From Bifidobacterium breve (GTDB lineage Bacteria > Actinomycetota > Thermoleophilia > Solirubrobacterales > Solirubrobacteraceae), in assembly GCA_945878865.1 (NCBI GenBank), contig CAMCUD010000006.1, positions 117,780-181,779 on the forward strand: a stretch of DNA of 64,000 nt, given 5' to 3'. A program made the position numbers and the translations under genes. Shown here one piece after another: positions 31,640 through 40,708 of this stretch (positions within the stretch are counted from its first letter, which is position 1; each line of letters begins with the position of its first letter). The notes under the pieces are model-generated. The model saw only the letters and a list, made by a program, of their open reading frames with translations, ran no database searches and was not told the DNA's origin.

Positions 31640-33175
31640 GTGCCAACCGCTCCGGTCCGCCTCACCGAGATCCTGGCGGCCCTCTCCCTGGCCACCGACC
31701 TCGCCACCGGCGCGTCGCCGGACAAGGCGCTGCGGGTCTGCCTGGCCGCCTGCGCCCTCGGTGACGCGCTCGAGCTCGATTCCGCCGACGCGGCGGACCT
31801 CCACCAGGCGGCGCTGCTGCGCGCCATCGGCTGCACCGCGCACGCGGCCGAGAACGCTGACGCGTTCGACGACGACCTGGCCTTCCAGCGCGACATGCAT
31901 GTCCTCGACGTCGCCGACTCGGCATCGCTGGCGTCGTTCGGCACGTGGGCGGGCGAGGACCGCGGCGCGGTGCTGCGCGAGCGGCTGCAGGAGATCCTGG
32001 CGACCGTCGGGCCGCAGGCCGCGCGCTTTGGCTGCGAGGCGTCGCAGTCGCTCGGACGCGCGCTGACATTGCGCTCCGGCGCCATCGCGGCGCTCGACGA
32101 GGTGTACGAGCGGTGGGACGGCCGCGGGATCCCCGACGGACGCGCCGGCGACGATCTGACCCTGGCCGCGCGGGCGACCCACGTCGCCGAGCAGTTCGTC
32201 ATCGCCTTCGGCGCGGGCGGTCCCGACTGGGCGGCCGAGCAGCTGCGCCGGCGCGCCGGCGGTCACCTCGATCCGGCGCTGGTGCAGGTCGCGCTCCGTG
32301 CGCAGCCGGAGATCGCCGCCGCCACGACCGCCGCCGACCCGCTTGCCGCGGTCCTCGATGCCGAGCCCGCCCCGGTGCGCTTCGTCATGCCGGATGAGGT
32401 CGACCGTGCGCTCGAAGCACTCGCGGACTTCGTCGACCTCAAGAGCCGCTACACGATCGGCCATTCCCGCGGCGTCGCCGAGCTTGCGGCGCGTGCGGCC
32501 GCACTCGCCGGCCTCGAGCAGGACGCGGTGCGCGAGATCCACCGGGCCGGGCTCGTGCACGATGTCGGGCGGGCGAGCGTGTCGACAGCGACGTGGGAGC
32601 GCGCCGGCGACCTGACCCCGGGTGAGCGCGACCGCGTGCGCCTGCACACGTACTGGACCGAGCGCGTGCTCGCCTGCGCGCCGGCGACGGCCGACCTGGC
32701 GCGGCCCGCCTCCTCGCACCACGAGCGCCTCGACGGGTCGGGCTATCACCGCGGGGTCGCGGCGGCGGGGATCGACCGGTGCGCCCGGTTTCTCGCGGCG
32801 GCGGACGCACTGCACGCGATGCGCGAGCCGCGCCCGCATCGGCCGGCACTCAGCCTCGATGAGGCGGCACGAGAGCTTCAGGCCGGCGCGTCCGAGGGGC
32901 GCTTCGATCGCGCCGCGGTGGGCGCGGTGCTCGAGGCGGAGGGCGTGCGTCAGCGCCGCACGTCGCTGCCCAACGGGCTCACCGAACGTGAAGTTGAGGT
33001 GCTGTGCCTGCTCGCCCGCGGCATGACGAACCGCCAGATCGCCGACGAGCTCGTCGTCTCGCCGCGCACCGTGCAGCACCACGTCTCCCACGTCTTCGAC
33101 AAGGTCGGCCGTCGGACGCGTGCGGGCGCTGCGGTCTTCGCGATGGAGCACGGGCTCGTGGCCGGCGCCGAATAG
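31640..33175 (+). CDS. Double HD-GYP protein with C-terminal LuxR-type HTH
   Basis: This 511-residue protein has three parts. The N-terminal half (~10-200) is a degenerate HD-GYP domain: it lacks the HD pair but keeps YERWDGRGIPDG. The second HD-GYP (~245-420) has GHSRG, HDVGR, RLHTYWTE, HHERLDGSGYHRG (GYH instead of GYP) and AADALHAM. The end (~450-511) is a LuxR HTH: LTEREVEVLCLLARGMTNRQIA, RTVQHHVSHVFDKVG. It may couple c-di-GMP hydrolysis or sensing directly to transcription. The GTG start lies six bases after TAGCGT (31628-31633). Confidence 0.88.
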   Translation: MPTAPVRLTEILAALSLATDLATGASPDKALRVCLAACALGDALELDSADAADLHQAALLRAIGCTAHAAENADAFDDDLAFQRDMHVLDVADSASLASFGTWAGEDRGAVLRERLQEILATVGPQAARFGCEASQSLGRALTLRSGAIAALDEVYERWDGRGIPDGRAGDDLTLAARATHVAEQFVIAFGAGGPDWAAEQLRRRAGGHLDPALVQVALRAQPEIAAATTAADPLAAVLDAEPAPVRFVMPDEVDRALEALADFVDLKSRYTIGHSRGVAELAARAAALAGLEQDAVREIHRAGLVHDVGRASVSTATWERAGDLTPGERDRVRLHTYWTERVLACAPATADLARPASSHHERLDGSGYHRGVAAAGIDRCARFLAAADALHAMREPRPHRPALSLDEAARELQAGASEGRFDRAAVGAVLEAEGVRQRRTSLPNGLTEREVEVLCLLARGMTNRQIADELVVSPRTVQHHVSHVFDKVGRRTRAGAAVFAMEHGLVAGAE

Positions 33176-33222
33176 GCCGGATGGCCGATGTGGCGCGTCG
33201 GCGCCGGGCGGAGGATCGGCCC

Positions 33223-34080
33223 ATGTCCACCACTGCCACCACCACCGAGGCGCACGTCGCCACCGTCACCGACATCTACGAGGCCTTCGGGCGCGGGGAC
33301 ATCCCCGCGATCCTGGACCGGCTGGATCCCGACGTCGCGTGGGACGTCGTCGATCCGCCGTTCTCCGCACAGGAGGCGGGCGTCCCGTGGCTCACGCCCC
33401 GGCGCGGCCGCGGCGACGTCCCCGAGTTCTTCGCCGCGCTCGATCGCGAGCTCGTCTTCCACGACTTCCAGGTCCGCAACATCGTCGGATCGGGCGACTC
33501 CGTGCTCGCCGAGATCGTGCTCGACGTCGAGTCCAAGCGGACCGGGGCGCGCGTGGTCACCGACGAGGTCCATGCATGGACGTTCGGCGGCGACGGCCTC
33601 ATCACCGCCTACCGCCACTACGTCGATTCGGCCCGGCACATCGAGGTCGCCGGCGTGGGCCCGCAGGCGAATGCGGCGACGGTCGCCGAGCTCTACGGCA
33701 TGTTCGGGGCGGGCGACATCGCCGGCATCCTCGCGCGGGTCTCGCCCGACATGACGTGGGGCGTCTACCCGGTCGAGCATCACGGTCAGCGCGCCGGGCT
33801 GGCGTTCCTGCAGCCGCGGCGCGGGCGCGCCGAGGTCGGCGAGTTCTTCCGGGTCATCGCGGAGACCATCGAGATCACGAGATTCGAGCCGCGGACGATC
33901 GCCGGTGCCGGCGACACGGTGCTGGTCAACCTCCTCATCGAGGGCACGGTGCGAGCCACCGGCCGGTCGGTGGCCGACGACGCCGTGCATGTGTGGAACT
34001 TCGACGAGGCCGGCACCCCGACGAGCTTCCGCGAGATCCTCGACACCGCCAAGCAGCTGGAGGCCTACGGCCTGGCGTGA
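33223..34080 (+). CDS. Tandem SnoaL-like (NTF2 fold) protein
   Basis: This 285-residue protein comprises two successive NTF2-like domains of about 135 residues. Each has the same frame of landmarks: VTDIYEAFGRGDIPAIL / VAELYGMFGAGDIAGIL, then a W in the next strand, then TPRRGRGDVPEFF / QPRRGRAEVGEFF, then DEVHAWTF / DAVHVWNF. NTF2-fold proteins often form dimers, so the fusion could be a covalent dimer. The ligand or reaction is unknown. A GGAGG ribosome site precedes the ATG at 33223; the longer upstream reading is a shadow. Confidence 0.85.
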   Translation: MSTTATTTEAHVATVTDIYEAFGRGDIPAILDRLDPDVAWDVVDPPFSAQEAGVPWLTPRRGRGDVPEFFAALDRELVFHDFQVRNIVGSGDSVLAEIVLDVESKRTGARVVTDEVHAWTFGGDGLITAYRHYVDSARHIEVAGVGPQANAATVAELYGMFGAGDIAGILARVSPDMTWGVYPVEHHGQRAGLAFLQPRRGRAEVGEFFRVIAETIEITRFEPRTIAGAGDTVLVNLLIEGTVRATGRSVADDAVHVWNFDEAGTPTSFREILDTAKQLEAYGLA

Positions 34081-34095
34081 GAAGCGCCGTTCGGC

Positions 34096-34139
34096 GCGGC
34101 GGGCGCGGGGTAGGCTCACAGGAGTCCCGCGCCCGCCGC
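34096..34139. promoter_or_regulatory. 14-bp perfect inverted repeat upstream of the aldehyde dehydrogenase gene
   Basis: GCGGCGGGCGCGGG (34096-34109) and CCCGCGCCCGCCGC (34126-34139) are exact inverted repeats with a 16-base loop. The loop contains TAGGCT (34111-34116), the -10-like hexamer seen before many genes here. The structure could terminate the SnoaL transcript and at the same time hold the dehydrogenase promoter in its loop. A ribosome site (AGGAGG) follows before the ATG at 34165. Confidence 0.5.
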
Positions 34140-34164
34140 AGTCCCGAACCTCAGGAGGCCCGCC

Positions 34165-35631
34165 ATGGCCGTCGCCACTCAGGAGCAGTCCGTCGTCGAC
34201 GCCGTCCCCAAGGGCCTGTTCATCGGCGGCGCGTGGCGCGACGCGACCGGCGGTGGGACGCTTCCCGTCGAGGACCCGTCGACGGGCGAGGAGCTCGCGC
34301 GGGTCGCTGACGCGACGGTCGACGACGCGCTCGCCGCGCTCGGCGCCGCGCACGACGCCCGGGCGGAGATCGCCGCCGTGCCCTCCCGCGAGCGCGGGGA
34401 GATCCTGCGCCGCGCCTACGACGAGCTGGTCGCGCGGGCGGACGAACTCGCGGTGCTCATGACGCTCGAGATGGGCAAGCCCGTCGCCGAGTCGAAGGCC
34501 GAGATCCTGTACGCCGCGGACTTCCTGCACTGGTTCAGCGGCGAGGCGATGCGCATCACCGGCGACTTCCGCATGAACGAGAAGGGCACGGCGCGCGTCA
34601 TGGTGCAGCGCCAGCCCGTCGGCCCGTGCCTGTTCATCACGCCGTGGAACTTCCCGATGGCGATGGGGACCCGCAAGATCGGTCCGGCCGTGGCGGCGGG
34701 GTGCACGATGGTCGTCAAGCCCGCGAAGCAGACGCCGCTGTCGATGCTCGCGCTGGCCGACATCCTCGACCGGGCGGGCCTGCCGAAGGGCGCGCTGAAC
34801 GTCGTGACCGCAAAGTCGTCGGGCTCGGTCATGGAGCCGCTCATCAAGGACCCGCGCACGCGCAAGCTGTCGTTCACCGGCTCGACCGAGGTGGGCAAGG
34901 TGCTCATCGAGCAGAGCGCCGAGCAGGTCCTGCGGGTGTCGATGGAGCTCGGTGGCAACGCGCCGTTCCTGGTCTTCGAGGACGCCGATCTCGACGCCGC
35001 GGTGGAGGGCGCGATGATCGCGAAGATGCGCAATGGCGGCGAGGCGTGCACGAGCGCGAACCGCTTCCACGTGCACGCGTCGGTGGCCGAGGCGTTCGCC
35101 GAGAAGCTCGCCGACCGCATGGGCGCGATGCAGGTCGGGCGCGGCACCGAGGACGGCGTGACGCTCGGCCCGCTCATCGACGACGACCAGCGCGGCAAGG
35201 TCGCCGAGCTCGTTGATGACGCGGTGCAGCGCGGCGGCAAGGTGCTGTGCGGCGGGCAGCGGCTCGACGGCCCGGGCTACTTCTACGCCCCGACCGTGCT
35301 GGCCGGCGTGCCCGACGACGCGCGGGTGTTCGGCGAGGAGATCTTCGGCCCGGTGGCGCCGGTGACGACGTTCACCTCCGAGGAGGAGGCGATCGCCGCG
35401 GCGAACCGCACGGAGTACGGCCTGGTGGCCTACGTCTACACCCAGGACGTCAAGCGGGCGTTCCGCGTGATCGACGCGCTGGAGACCGGGATGATCGGGC
35501 TCAACCAGGGGCTCGTCTCGAACGCCGGCGCGCCGTTCGGCGGGGTCAAGCAGTCGGGCTTCGGCCGCGAGGGCGGGTTCGAGGGCATCGACGAGTACCT
35601 CGAGACGAAGTACGTGGCGATGGCGCTCTGA
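34165..35631 (+). CDS. gabD: NAD(P)-dependent aldehyde dehydrogenase, succinate-semialdehyde type
   Basis: This 488-residue enzyme has the ALDH core: ITPWNFPMAMGTRKIGPAVAAG (cofactor), FTGSTEVGK, MELGGNAPF (general base Glu) and NGGEACTSANRF (catalytic Cys). The Gly/Glu/Ala-Cys context and SNAGAPFGGVKQSGFGREGG near the C-terminus match GabD-like succinate-semialdehyde dehydrogenases, which feed succinate into the TCA cycle. Substrate assignment by motif is moderate. Its stop directly abuts the stop of the convergent lipoprotein gene. Confidence 0.88.
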   Translation: MAVATQEQSVVDAVPKGLFIGGAWRDATGGGTLPVEDPSTGEELARVADATVDDALAALGAAHDARAEIAAVPSRERGEILRRAYDELVARADELAVLMTLEMGKPVAESKAEILYAADFLHWFSGEAMRITGDFRMNEKGTARVMVQRQPVGPCLFITPWNFPMAMGTRKIGPAVAAGCTMVVKPAKQTPLSMLALADILDRAGLPKGALNVVTAKSSGSVMEPLIKDPRTRKLSFTGSTEVGKVLIEQSAEQVLRVSMELGGNAPFLVFEDADLDAAVEGAMIAKMRNGGEACTSANRFHVHASVAEAFAEKLADRMGAMQVGRGTEDGVTLGPLIDDDQRGKVAELVDDAVQRGGKVLCGGQRLDGPGYFYAPTVLAGVPDDARVFGEEIFGPVAPVTTFTSEEEAIAAANRTEYGLVAYVYTQDVKRAFRVIDALETGMIGLNQGLVSNAGAPFGGVKQSGFGREGGFEGIDEYLETKYVAMAL

Positions 35632-36657
35632 TCAGCGCCAGTGGGGACGGAAGACGCCGATGCGCTGCGGCCCTCCCAGGTCCGGGTCGTCGTCCGTGTA
35701 CGGCCTGTACGCGATGGCCACGTCGGGGCCGTCGGTGGCGAACGCACGCACGATCCCGCGGCCGGTGACCATGGCGCGCTCGGCGCCGGTGCGCAGGTCA
35801 CGTCGTACGAGGCGCGTGTCGAAGACGAACGGTCCGCCACCGTAGTGCTCCTCGGCGAGACCGTAGAACAGGTGATGCCCATGGATCTGGGGGTCGCGGA
35901 CCTCGCCTGAGTTCTCGAGCCCTTGGGCGTCGGAGGCGATGGTCACAGGCCGGCGGCCGGGCCGGTGCAGGCGCAGGTGGCCGCCGGCGAGCACGGCCAC
36001 CGCGGCCGGTCCGATGTCGAAGCGGTCGATCGGCGCGCGGGTTGCGAGGACGGTGCGAGGTCGACCGCCGGTCTCGGGCACGGACACGATCCCAGGGTGG
36101 GCACCCCATCCGCGGGCGAAGCTCACGGTCCCGTGGTGAATCACGGGCTGGCGAGGTGCCCGGTGCGCGGGCACCGCGACGGGCAGCGTACGGACGGCGC
36201 CGGTGGCGAGATCCAGGACACGGAGTGGGCAGCGCTGGCCTCCGTCGCATCCGGCGGTGATCGCGACCCGTCGTCCGACGCGGTCCGTGCCGATCCTGAT
36301 GGAGACGTTGCGCCGGAACGTGGGCATCGCGGTGCGCTGTGGCGCGCCGCCGCGGTCGCCGCGCATGAGCTGGTACGAGTCGGCGTCTCCCCGGAAGAAC
36401 AGCGTCGTGCCCGCCGCGGTCGCGACGGAGTATCCGTCGCCGACGCTGCCGATCCTGTGGAGCTCCCGCGTCGGCCGCTGACGATTGGCCGCCTGGCGTG
36501 CGGCTGTCGTTCGTGTCGGCGCGAGCACGCCGTAGGGCGTCGCGTGCACGGTGTGCGCAGTCTTCAGCTCAGGTTCGGTCGGTCCCGCGGCAGGCTCGGC
36601 GCCACAGCTGGTCAGGAGCAGCGCGGCGACCGCCAAGGCGACAACGCGAACGGGCAT
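35632..36657 (-). CDS. Putative lipoprotein with beta-propeller-like repeats, 341 aa
   Basis: The N-terminus has a lipobox (VAALLLTSCGAE, Cys ~18). The rest is beta-rich with recurring short blocks (VAITAGCDGGQRCPLRVLDLATGAVRTLPV; RDLRTGAERAMV) that look like the strands of a six- or seven-bladed propeller. It is probably anchored outside the membrane; its function is unknown. TAGCAT (36664-36669) lies six bases before the ATG. That hexamer overlaps a TGCTAC motif repeated upstream of the divergent toxin-antitoxin genes. Confidence 0.75.
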   Translation of the reverse strand: MPVRVVALAVAALLLTSCGAEPAAGPTEPELKTAHTVHATPYGVLAPTRTTAARQAANRQRPTRELHRIGSVGDGYSVATAAGTTLFFRGDADSYQLMRGDRGGAPQRTAMPTFRRNVSIRIGTDRVGRRVAITAGCDGGQRCPLRVLDLATGAVRTLPVAVPAHRAPRQPVIHHGTVSFARGWGAHPGIVSVPETGGRPRTVLATRAPIDRFDIGPAAVAVLAGGHLRLHRPGRRPVTIASDAQGLENSGEVRDPQIHGHHLFYGLAEEHYGGGPFVFDTRLVRRDLRTGAERAMVTGRGIVRAFATDGPDVAIAYRPYTDDDPDLGGPQRIGVFRPHWR

Positions 36658-36663
36658 GTCTGA

Positions 36664-36708
36664 ATGCTACGGGCGCTTCATAGCGCGTTGTGCTACATGT
36701 GCTACGCT
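36664..36708. promoter_or_regulatory. Shared promoter/operator of the lipoprotein and toxin-antitoxin genes
   Basis: TGCTAC occurs three times: 36665-36670 (overlapping the lipoprotein -10), and 36691-36696 and 36700-36705 within the direct repeat TGTGCTAC spaced nine bases apart. The last copy overlaps TACGCT (36703-36708), the -10 hexamer six bases before the antitoxin ATG. Antitoxins of this class autorepress, so these iterons are plausible binding sites, and the divergent lipoprotein gene may be co-controlled. Confidence 0.5.
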
Positions 36709-36714
36709 AGCGAC

Positions 36715-36963
36715 ATGGTGCGCACCGTCGCCCATCGGGAACTGCGCAACAACAGCGCAGAGATCCTTCGGCGCGTCGCTGCAGGCGAGGAGTTCGAGGT
36801 CACGAACCGCGGCGAGGTCATTGCCGTCCTGCTGCCGGCGTCCGCCGAGCGGCGGTCGCACGTCGTGCGCCACGCGACCGCCGCGGGATTCTCCGCGCTC
36901 CCGCGTGTCAGCGCCGACGAGCACGTGCAGGAGATCCTGGATGACCTGCGCGGCGATCGGTGA
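36715..36963 (+). CDS. Phd/YefM-type antitoxin
   Basis: This 82-residue protein begins MVRTVAHRELRNNSAEILRRVAAGEEFEVTNRGEVIAVLLP, the Phd/YefM DNA-binding fold, followed by an unstructured toxin-neutralising tail (EHVQEILDDLRGDR). The ATG at 36715 is chosen over the longer reading from 36664 because TACGCT ends six bases before it and the Phd domain starts there. Its stop overlaps the toxin GTG by 4 bp. Confidence 0.9.
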   Translation: MVRTVAHRELRNNSAEILRRVAAGEEFEVTNRGEVIAVLLPASAERRSHVVRHATAAGFSALPRVSADEHVQEILDDLRGDR

Positions 36964-37358
36964 TCGCCTACGTCGACACGTCGGCTGCCGCGAAGCTGCT
37001 TGTCGAGGAGGCTGAGTCCGCGGTCCTCGCGACCGAACTGGACCGCTTGGTCGCTGCCGGCGCCCGACCCACCTCGAGCGCGCTACTTGAGACCGAGCTG
37101 CGACGACTCGCCGTCCGGATCGACGCGGAGCAGGCGCTGGTCTCGGACCTCCTCGATCACTTCGATCTCGTCGGCGTCGACACCGTGATCGTGCGCAGCG
37201 CCGGGCTGCTTCCCGGACGCGGGCTGCGAAGCCTCGACGCGCTGCACGTGGCCACGGCGATGCAGGTGGACGCGGAGCTGGTCATCAGCTATGACGCGCG
37301 ACAGGCCGCTGCGGCTCGCGCCGCCGGGCTGCGGGTCGTCAGTCCGGCCGCCGGGTGA
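36960..37358 (+). CDS. PIN-domain toxin (VapC-like)
   Basis: This 132-residue ribonuclease toxin has the four PIN acidic residues in place: Asp6 (VDTSA), Glu44 (LLETEL), Asp93 (SLDALHVATA) and Asp112 (SYDAR). The GTG start overlaps the antitoxin stop (GTGA), so toxin is made by translational coupling. VapC toxins cleave specific tRNA or rRNA sites. The partner here is Phd-type rather than AbrB- or RHH-type VapB, a known but less common mix. Confidence 0.92.
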   Translation: MIAYVDTSAAAKLLVEEAESAVLATELDRLVAAGARPTSSALLETELRRLAVRIDAEQALVSDLLDHFDLVGVDTVIVRSAGLLPGRGLRSLDALHVATAMQVDAELVISYDARQAAAARAAGLRVVSPAAG

Positions 37359-37444
37359 CCCCGCCCGGCGTCGAACGTCGAGGAGCTGTCGCCAGAGCGA
37401 CATGATTTCGACGTTCGGCGGCGTGGGGGGCGTATCGTCGGCGC

Positions 37445-38815
37445 ATGTCCCCCGCCCGCCACGCGCTGCCCGCCGCCGACGCGGCCTGGCTGCACATGGA
37501 CCGGCCCGAGAACCTCATGGTCATCAACTCGGTGCTGTGGTTCGACGCGCCGCTGCCGTTCGACGCACTGCGCGACCTCCTCCAGCACCGGCTGGTCGAG
37601 CGGTTCCCTCGGTTTCGCCAACGGATCGTCGAGACCGCGACGGGCCCGGTGTTCGAGGACGACCCCGCGTTCGACCTCGAGCTGCACGTCCACCATCTCG
37701 CGCTCCCCGCCCCGGGGGACCAGGCGGCGCTGCAGGAGGCCGCCGAGCACCTCATCGTCCGGCCGCTGGACCGCAACCGGCCGCTCTGGGAGATCTACCT
37801 CTTCGACGGCTTCGGCGACGGCGCGGCCGTGCTCTCACGCATGCATCACTGCATCGCCGACGGCATCGCGCTCGCTCGCGTCCTGCTGTCGCTGACCGAT
37901 TACGAAGACGCGGCGGTCCGCATCGCCGAGCCGCGCACCGAGCACCACGGCCCGCTGCACGGCCTGACCGCGCCGGTGCGTCGCGCGGCGTCCACCGGCG
38001 CCTCCGTCGCGAAGGCCGCGGCGGCCGAGGGCTTCCACACGCTCGCGCACCCGGCCCACGTCGCCGACCTGGCCCGCACCGCCGTCCAGGACGCGGGCAC
38101 GCTCGCCAAGCTCCTGCTCTCCCCGCCCGACGGTGAGCTGCACGGCGACCTCGGCGTGCCGAACCGCATCGCGTGGTCCGCGCCCGTCCCGGTGCAGACC
38201 GTGCGCGACGCCGCGCACGCCCTCGAGGTCACCATCAACGACCTCGTCGTGGCCGCGGTCGCCGGCGCGCTGCGCCGCTACGTCGAGGAGGAGCCCGGCC
38301 ACGTCCACGCGCTCGTCCCGTTCAACCTGCGCCCGCTGAGCGAGCCGCTCGACCCGCGGCTCGGCAACCAGTTCGGCCTCATCCTGCTCGACCTGCCCAC
38401 GCAGGCCGCGGAGCTCGGCGACCGCATCGCGGAGGCCAAGCGCCGGATGGACGCCATCAAGCACTCGCACGAGGGCCCGATCACGTACGGCGTCGTGGCG
38501 GCGATGGGCATGACGCCGCCCGCGGTCGAAGGGCCGCTCATTGACTTCTTCAGCGCGAAGGGGACGATGGTGCTCACGAACGTGCCGGGCCCGCGCGAGG
38601 AGGTCACGTTCGCCGGGGTGCCGGTCGCCGGGATCCTCGTGTGGGCCCCGTGCTCGGGCAGCGTGCCGATGAGCGTCTCCGTGCTCAGCTACCACGGCAG
38701 CATCACGGTCGGCTTCCTCACCGACGCGGGGATCGTCCCCGACCCGCAGCGTCTCGCCGACGGGTTCCGCGACGAGCTGCTCGCCGCTGCGCAGCTCGCC
38801 GGTCAGCCGTCGTAG
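37445..38815 (+). CDS. Wax ester synthase/diacylglycerol O-acyltransferase (WS/DGAT)
   Basis: This 456-residue enzyme has the catalytic HHxxxDG motif as HHCIADG (residues 134-140), preceded by PLDRNRPLWEIYLFDGF and followed late by the conserved NVPGPREEV. It transfers acyl from acyl-CoA to diacylglycerol or fatty alcohol, making triacylglycerol or wax ester storage lipid. The length is standard. The ATG lies six bases after TATCGT (37433-37438). It converges with an acyl-CoA synthetase gene (13-bp overlap of 3' ends), which makes functional sense for lipid activation and storage. Confidence 0.94.
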   Translation: MSPARHALPAADAAWLHMDRPENLMVINSVLWFDAPLPFDALRDLLQHRLVERFPRFRQRIVETATGPVFEDDPAFDLELHVHHLALPAPGDQAALQEAAEHLIVRPLDRNRPLWEIYLFDGFGDGAAVLSRMHHCIADGIALARVLLSLTDYEDAAVRIAEPRTEHHGPLHGLTAPVRRAASTGASVAKAAAAEGFHTLAHPAHVADLARTAVQDAGTLAKLLLSPPDGELHGDLGVPNRIAWSAPVPVQTVRDAAHALEVTINDLVVAAVAGALRRYVEEEPGHVHALVPFNLRPLSEPLDPRLGNQFGLILLDLPTQAAELGDRIAEAKRRMDAIKHSHEGPITYGVVAAMGMTPPAVEGPLIDFFSAKGTMVLTNVPGPREEVTFAGVPVAGILVWAPCSGSVPMSVSVLSYHGSITVGFLTDAGIVPDPQRLADGFRDELLAAAQLAGQPS

Positions 38816-40575
38816 AGGTGCTCGAAGAAGTCGCGGTGGTGCTCGTAGACGCGGTTGCGCTTGACCTTGAGCGTCGGGGTCAGCTCGTCGTGGTCGAGCG
38901 TGAGGTCGCGGTCCAACACGCCGAACCGCTTGATCTGCTCGATGCGCGCGACGTCGCGGTTGACGCGGTTGACCTCCTCCTGCAGCGCGTCGCGCACCCG
39001 GGGGTCGCGGGCGAGCCGCTCGGTGTCGCCGTTCAGGCCGAGACGCTCGGCGAGCGCCGGCGCCTCGTCGGGGTCGAGCGTGAGCATCGCGACGAGATAC
39101 GGGTGCTGGTCACCGTAGACGACCGCCTGGGAGATCCACCGTGATTCGCGCAGCTCGGCCTCGAGGTTCGCGGGCGTGATGTTCTTGCCGCTCGACGTGA
39201 TGATGAGGTCCTTCTTGCGGCCGGTGATCCGCAGGTAGCCGTCGGTGTCGACGCTGCCGAGGTCGCCGGTGTGCAGCCAGCCGTCGGCGTCGACGGTCTC
39301 GGCCGTCGCCTTCTCGTTGTCGAGGTAGCCCGGGAAGATGTGCGGGCCGCGCAGGAGGACCTCGCCGTCGTCGGCGATCTTCACCTCCGTGCCGGGCAGC
39401 GGCCGGCCGACGGTGCCGAAGCGCAGCTGGCTCGGCGTGTTCAGCGTCGCGGCGGCGCAGCTCTCGGTCAGGCCGTAGCCCTCGACGATCACGACGCCGC
39501 ATGCGTCGAAGAACGCGAGGACCTCTTCGCTGATGGGGGCGGCGCCGGTCAGCGCGAGCTTCATCCCGCCGCCGAGCAGCTCCCGGACGCGGTGCAGGAC
39601 GATTCGGTCGCCCAGGGCGCGGCGGGCGCGCAGCGCGACGTTGGGGCGGCCGCCCGCGCGCTCGATCTCGCGGGCGCGCATCCCGGTGGCGAGCGCGCGG
39701 CGGAAGAGGCCGGCCTTCAGCCCGCCCTCGTCCTCGGCGGTCGCCAGCGCCCGGGTGTGGATCTTCTCGAACAGCCGGGGGACGGACGGCAGGTGCGTGG
39801 GTCGCAGTTCCGTGACGTCGTCCAGGAGCTTGGCCGGGTCGCGCGAGTAGAACGCGAGCGTGGCCCCGTCGTCGAGGGCGACGAACTGCGTGACGCGCGC
39901 GAGCACGTGGGCGAGCGGGAGGAAGAAGAACGCGACGTCGCCCTGCTCGATGCGGACCTGCCGCGCGTACATGTCGATCGTCGCGCGCAGGTTGCCGTGC
40001 GTGAGCTGACAGCCCTTCGGCGGGCCGGTCGTCCCCGAGGTGTAGACGATCGTCGCGACGTCGTCCTCCCCGACGTCCGCGCAGAAGGCCTCGACCCGGG
40101 CGGCGTCCGCCCCCGCCTCGCGCCCCCGCGCGCGTACGTCGTCCAGCGACGGCACGGACGGGTCCTCGACCGGTTCCATGCTGATGATCTGCCGCAGTGC
40201 GGGACAGTCGGCCTCGACCTCGCGGATCTTCGCGAGCTGTTCGCCGTCTTCGACGACGATCGCGCAGGCCCCGGAATGCGAGAGCACGTACTGGCACTCG
40301 ACGGGTGCGTTCGTGTGGTAGATCGGCACGACCGTCGCGCCGGCGAGCAGCGTGCCGCAGTCGGCGAGCGTCCACTCCGGGCGGGTCTGCCCGATGATCG
40401 CGATCCGGTCTCCGGGGCCGAAGCCGAGTTCGTGCAGACCGGCGGCGATCTCGCGCGTCGCGCGGCCGAACTCGGCAAAGGACGTGTCGAGCCAGCCGCC
40501 GTTGTGCGGCGCGCGCATCGCCACGTACGGCGCGTTGCGGTCAACCGCGTCCAGCACCAGCCTCCCCAACGTCAT
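38803..40575 (-). CDS. Long-chain acyl-CoA synthetase (AMP-forming)
   Basis: This 590-residue ANL-superfamily ligase activates fatty acids to acyl-CoA. The P-loop is [14 protein letters not shown], the A5 motif GYGLTES, and the C-terminal hinge and lysine region [13 protein letters not shown] and [17 protein letters not shown]; the KDLI/SGKN form is typical of FadD15-like enzymes. The ATG at 40575 starts the conserved N-terminus; an upstream ATG at 40605 is also possible. The longer open frame reaching 41403 is antisense to the MMPL gene. It is the convergent neighbour of the WS/DGAT gene. Confidence 0.92.
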   Translation of the reverse strand: MTLGRLVLDAVDRNAPYVAMRAPHNGGWLDTSFAEFGRATREIAAGLHELGFGPGDRIAIIGQTRPEWTLADCGTLLAGATVVPIYHTNAPVECQYVLSHSGACAIVVEDGEQLAKIREVEADCPALRQIISMEPVEDPSVPSLDDVRARGREAGADAARVEAFCADVGEDDVATIVYTSGTTGPPKGCQLTHGNLRATIDMYARQVRIEQGDVAFFFLPLAHVLARVTQFVALDDGATLAFYSRDPAKLLDDVTELRPTHLPSVPRLFEKIHTRALATAEDEGGLKAGLFRRALATGMRAREIERAGGRPNVALRARRALGDRIVLHRVRELLGGGMKLALTGAAPISEEVLAFFDACGVVIVEGYGLTESCAAATLNTPSQLRFGTVGRPLPGTEVKIADDGEVLLRGPHIFPGYLDNEKATAETVDADGWLHTGDLGSVDTDGYLRITGRKKDLIITSSGKNITPANLEAELRESRWISQAVVYGDQHPYLVAMLTLDPDEAPALAERLGLNGDTERLARDPRVRDALQEEVNRVNRDVARIEQIKRFGVLDRDLTLDHDELTPTLKVKRNRVYEHHRDFFEHLYDG

Positions 40576-40708
40576 GGGGAGATGGTGCCCGGAACCGACC
40601 CCCATGGCACCCGTAACAATCCGCACGTTTCCGGCATGTGATTGCGGATGGCAGCCGCGCGGGCCGGGCGTAGGTTCGGCACGTCCAGCTTCTTGGAGGA
40701 GAAGTGTC

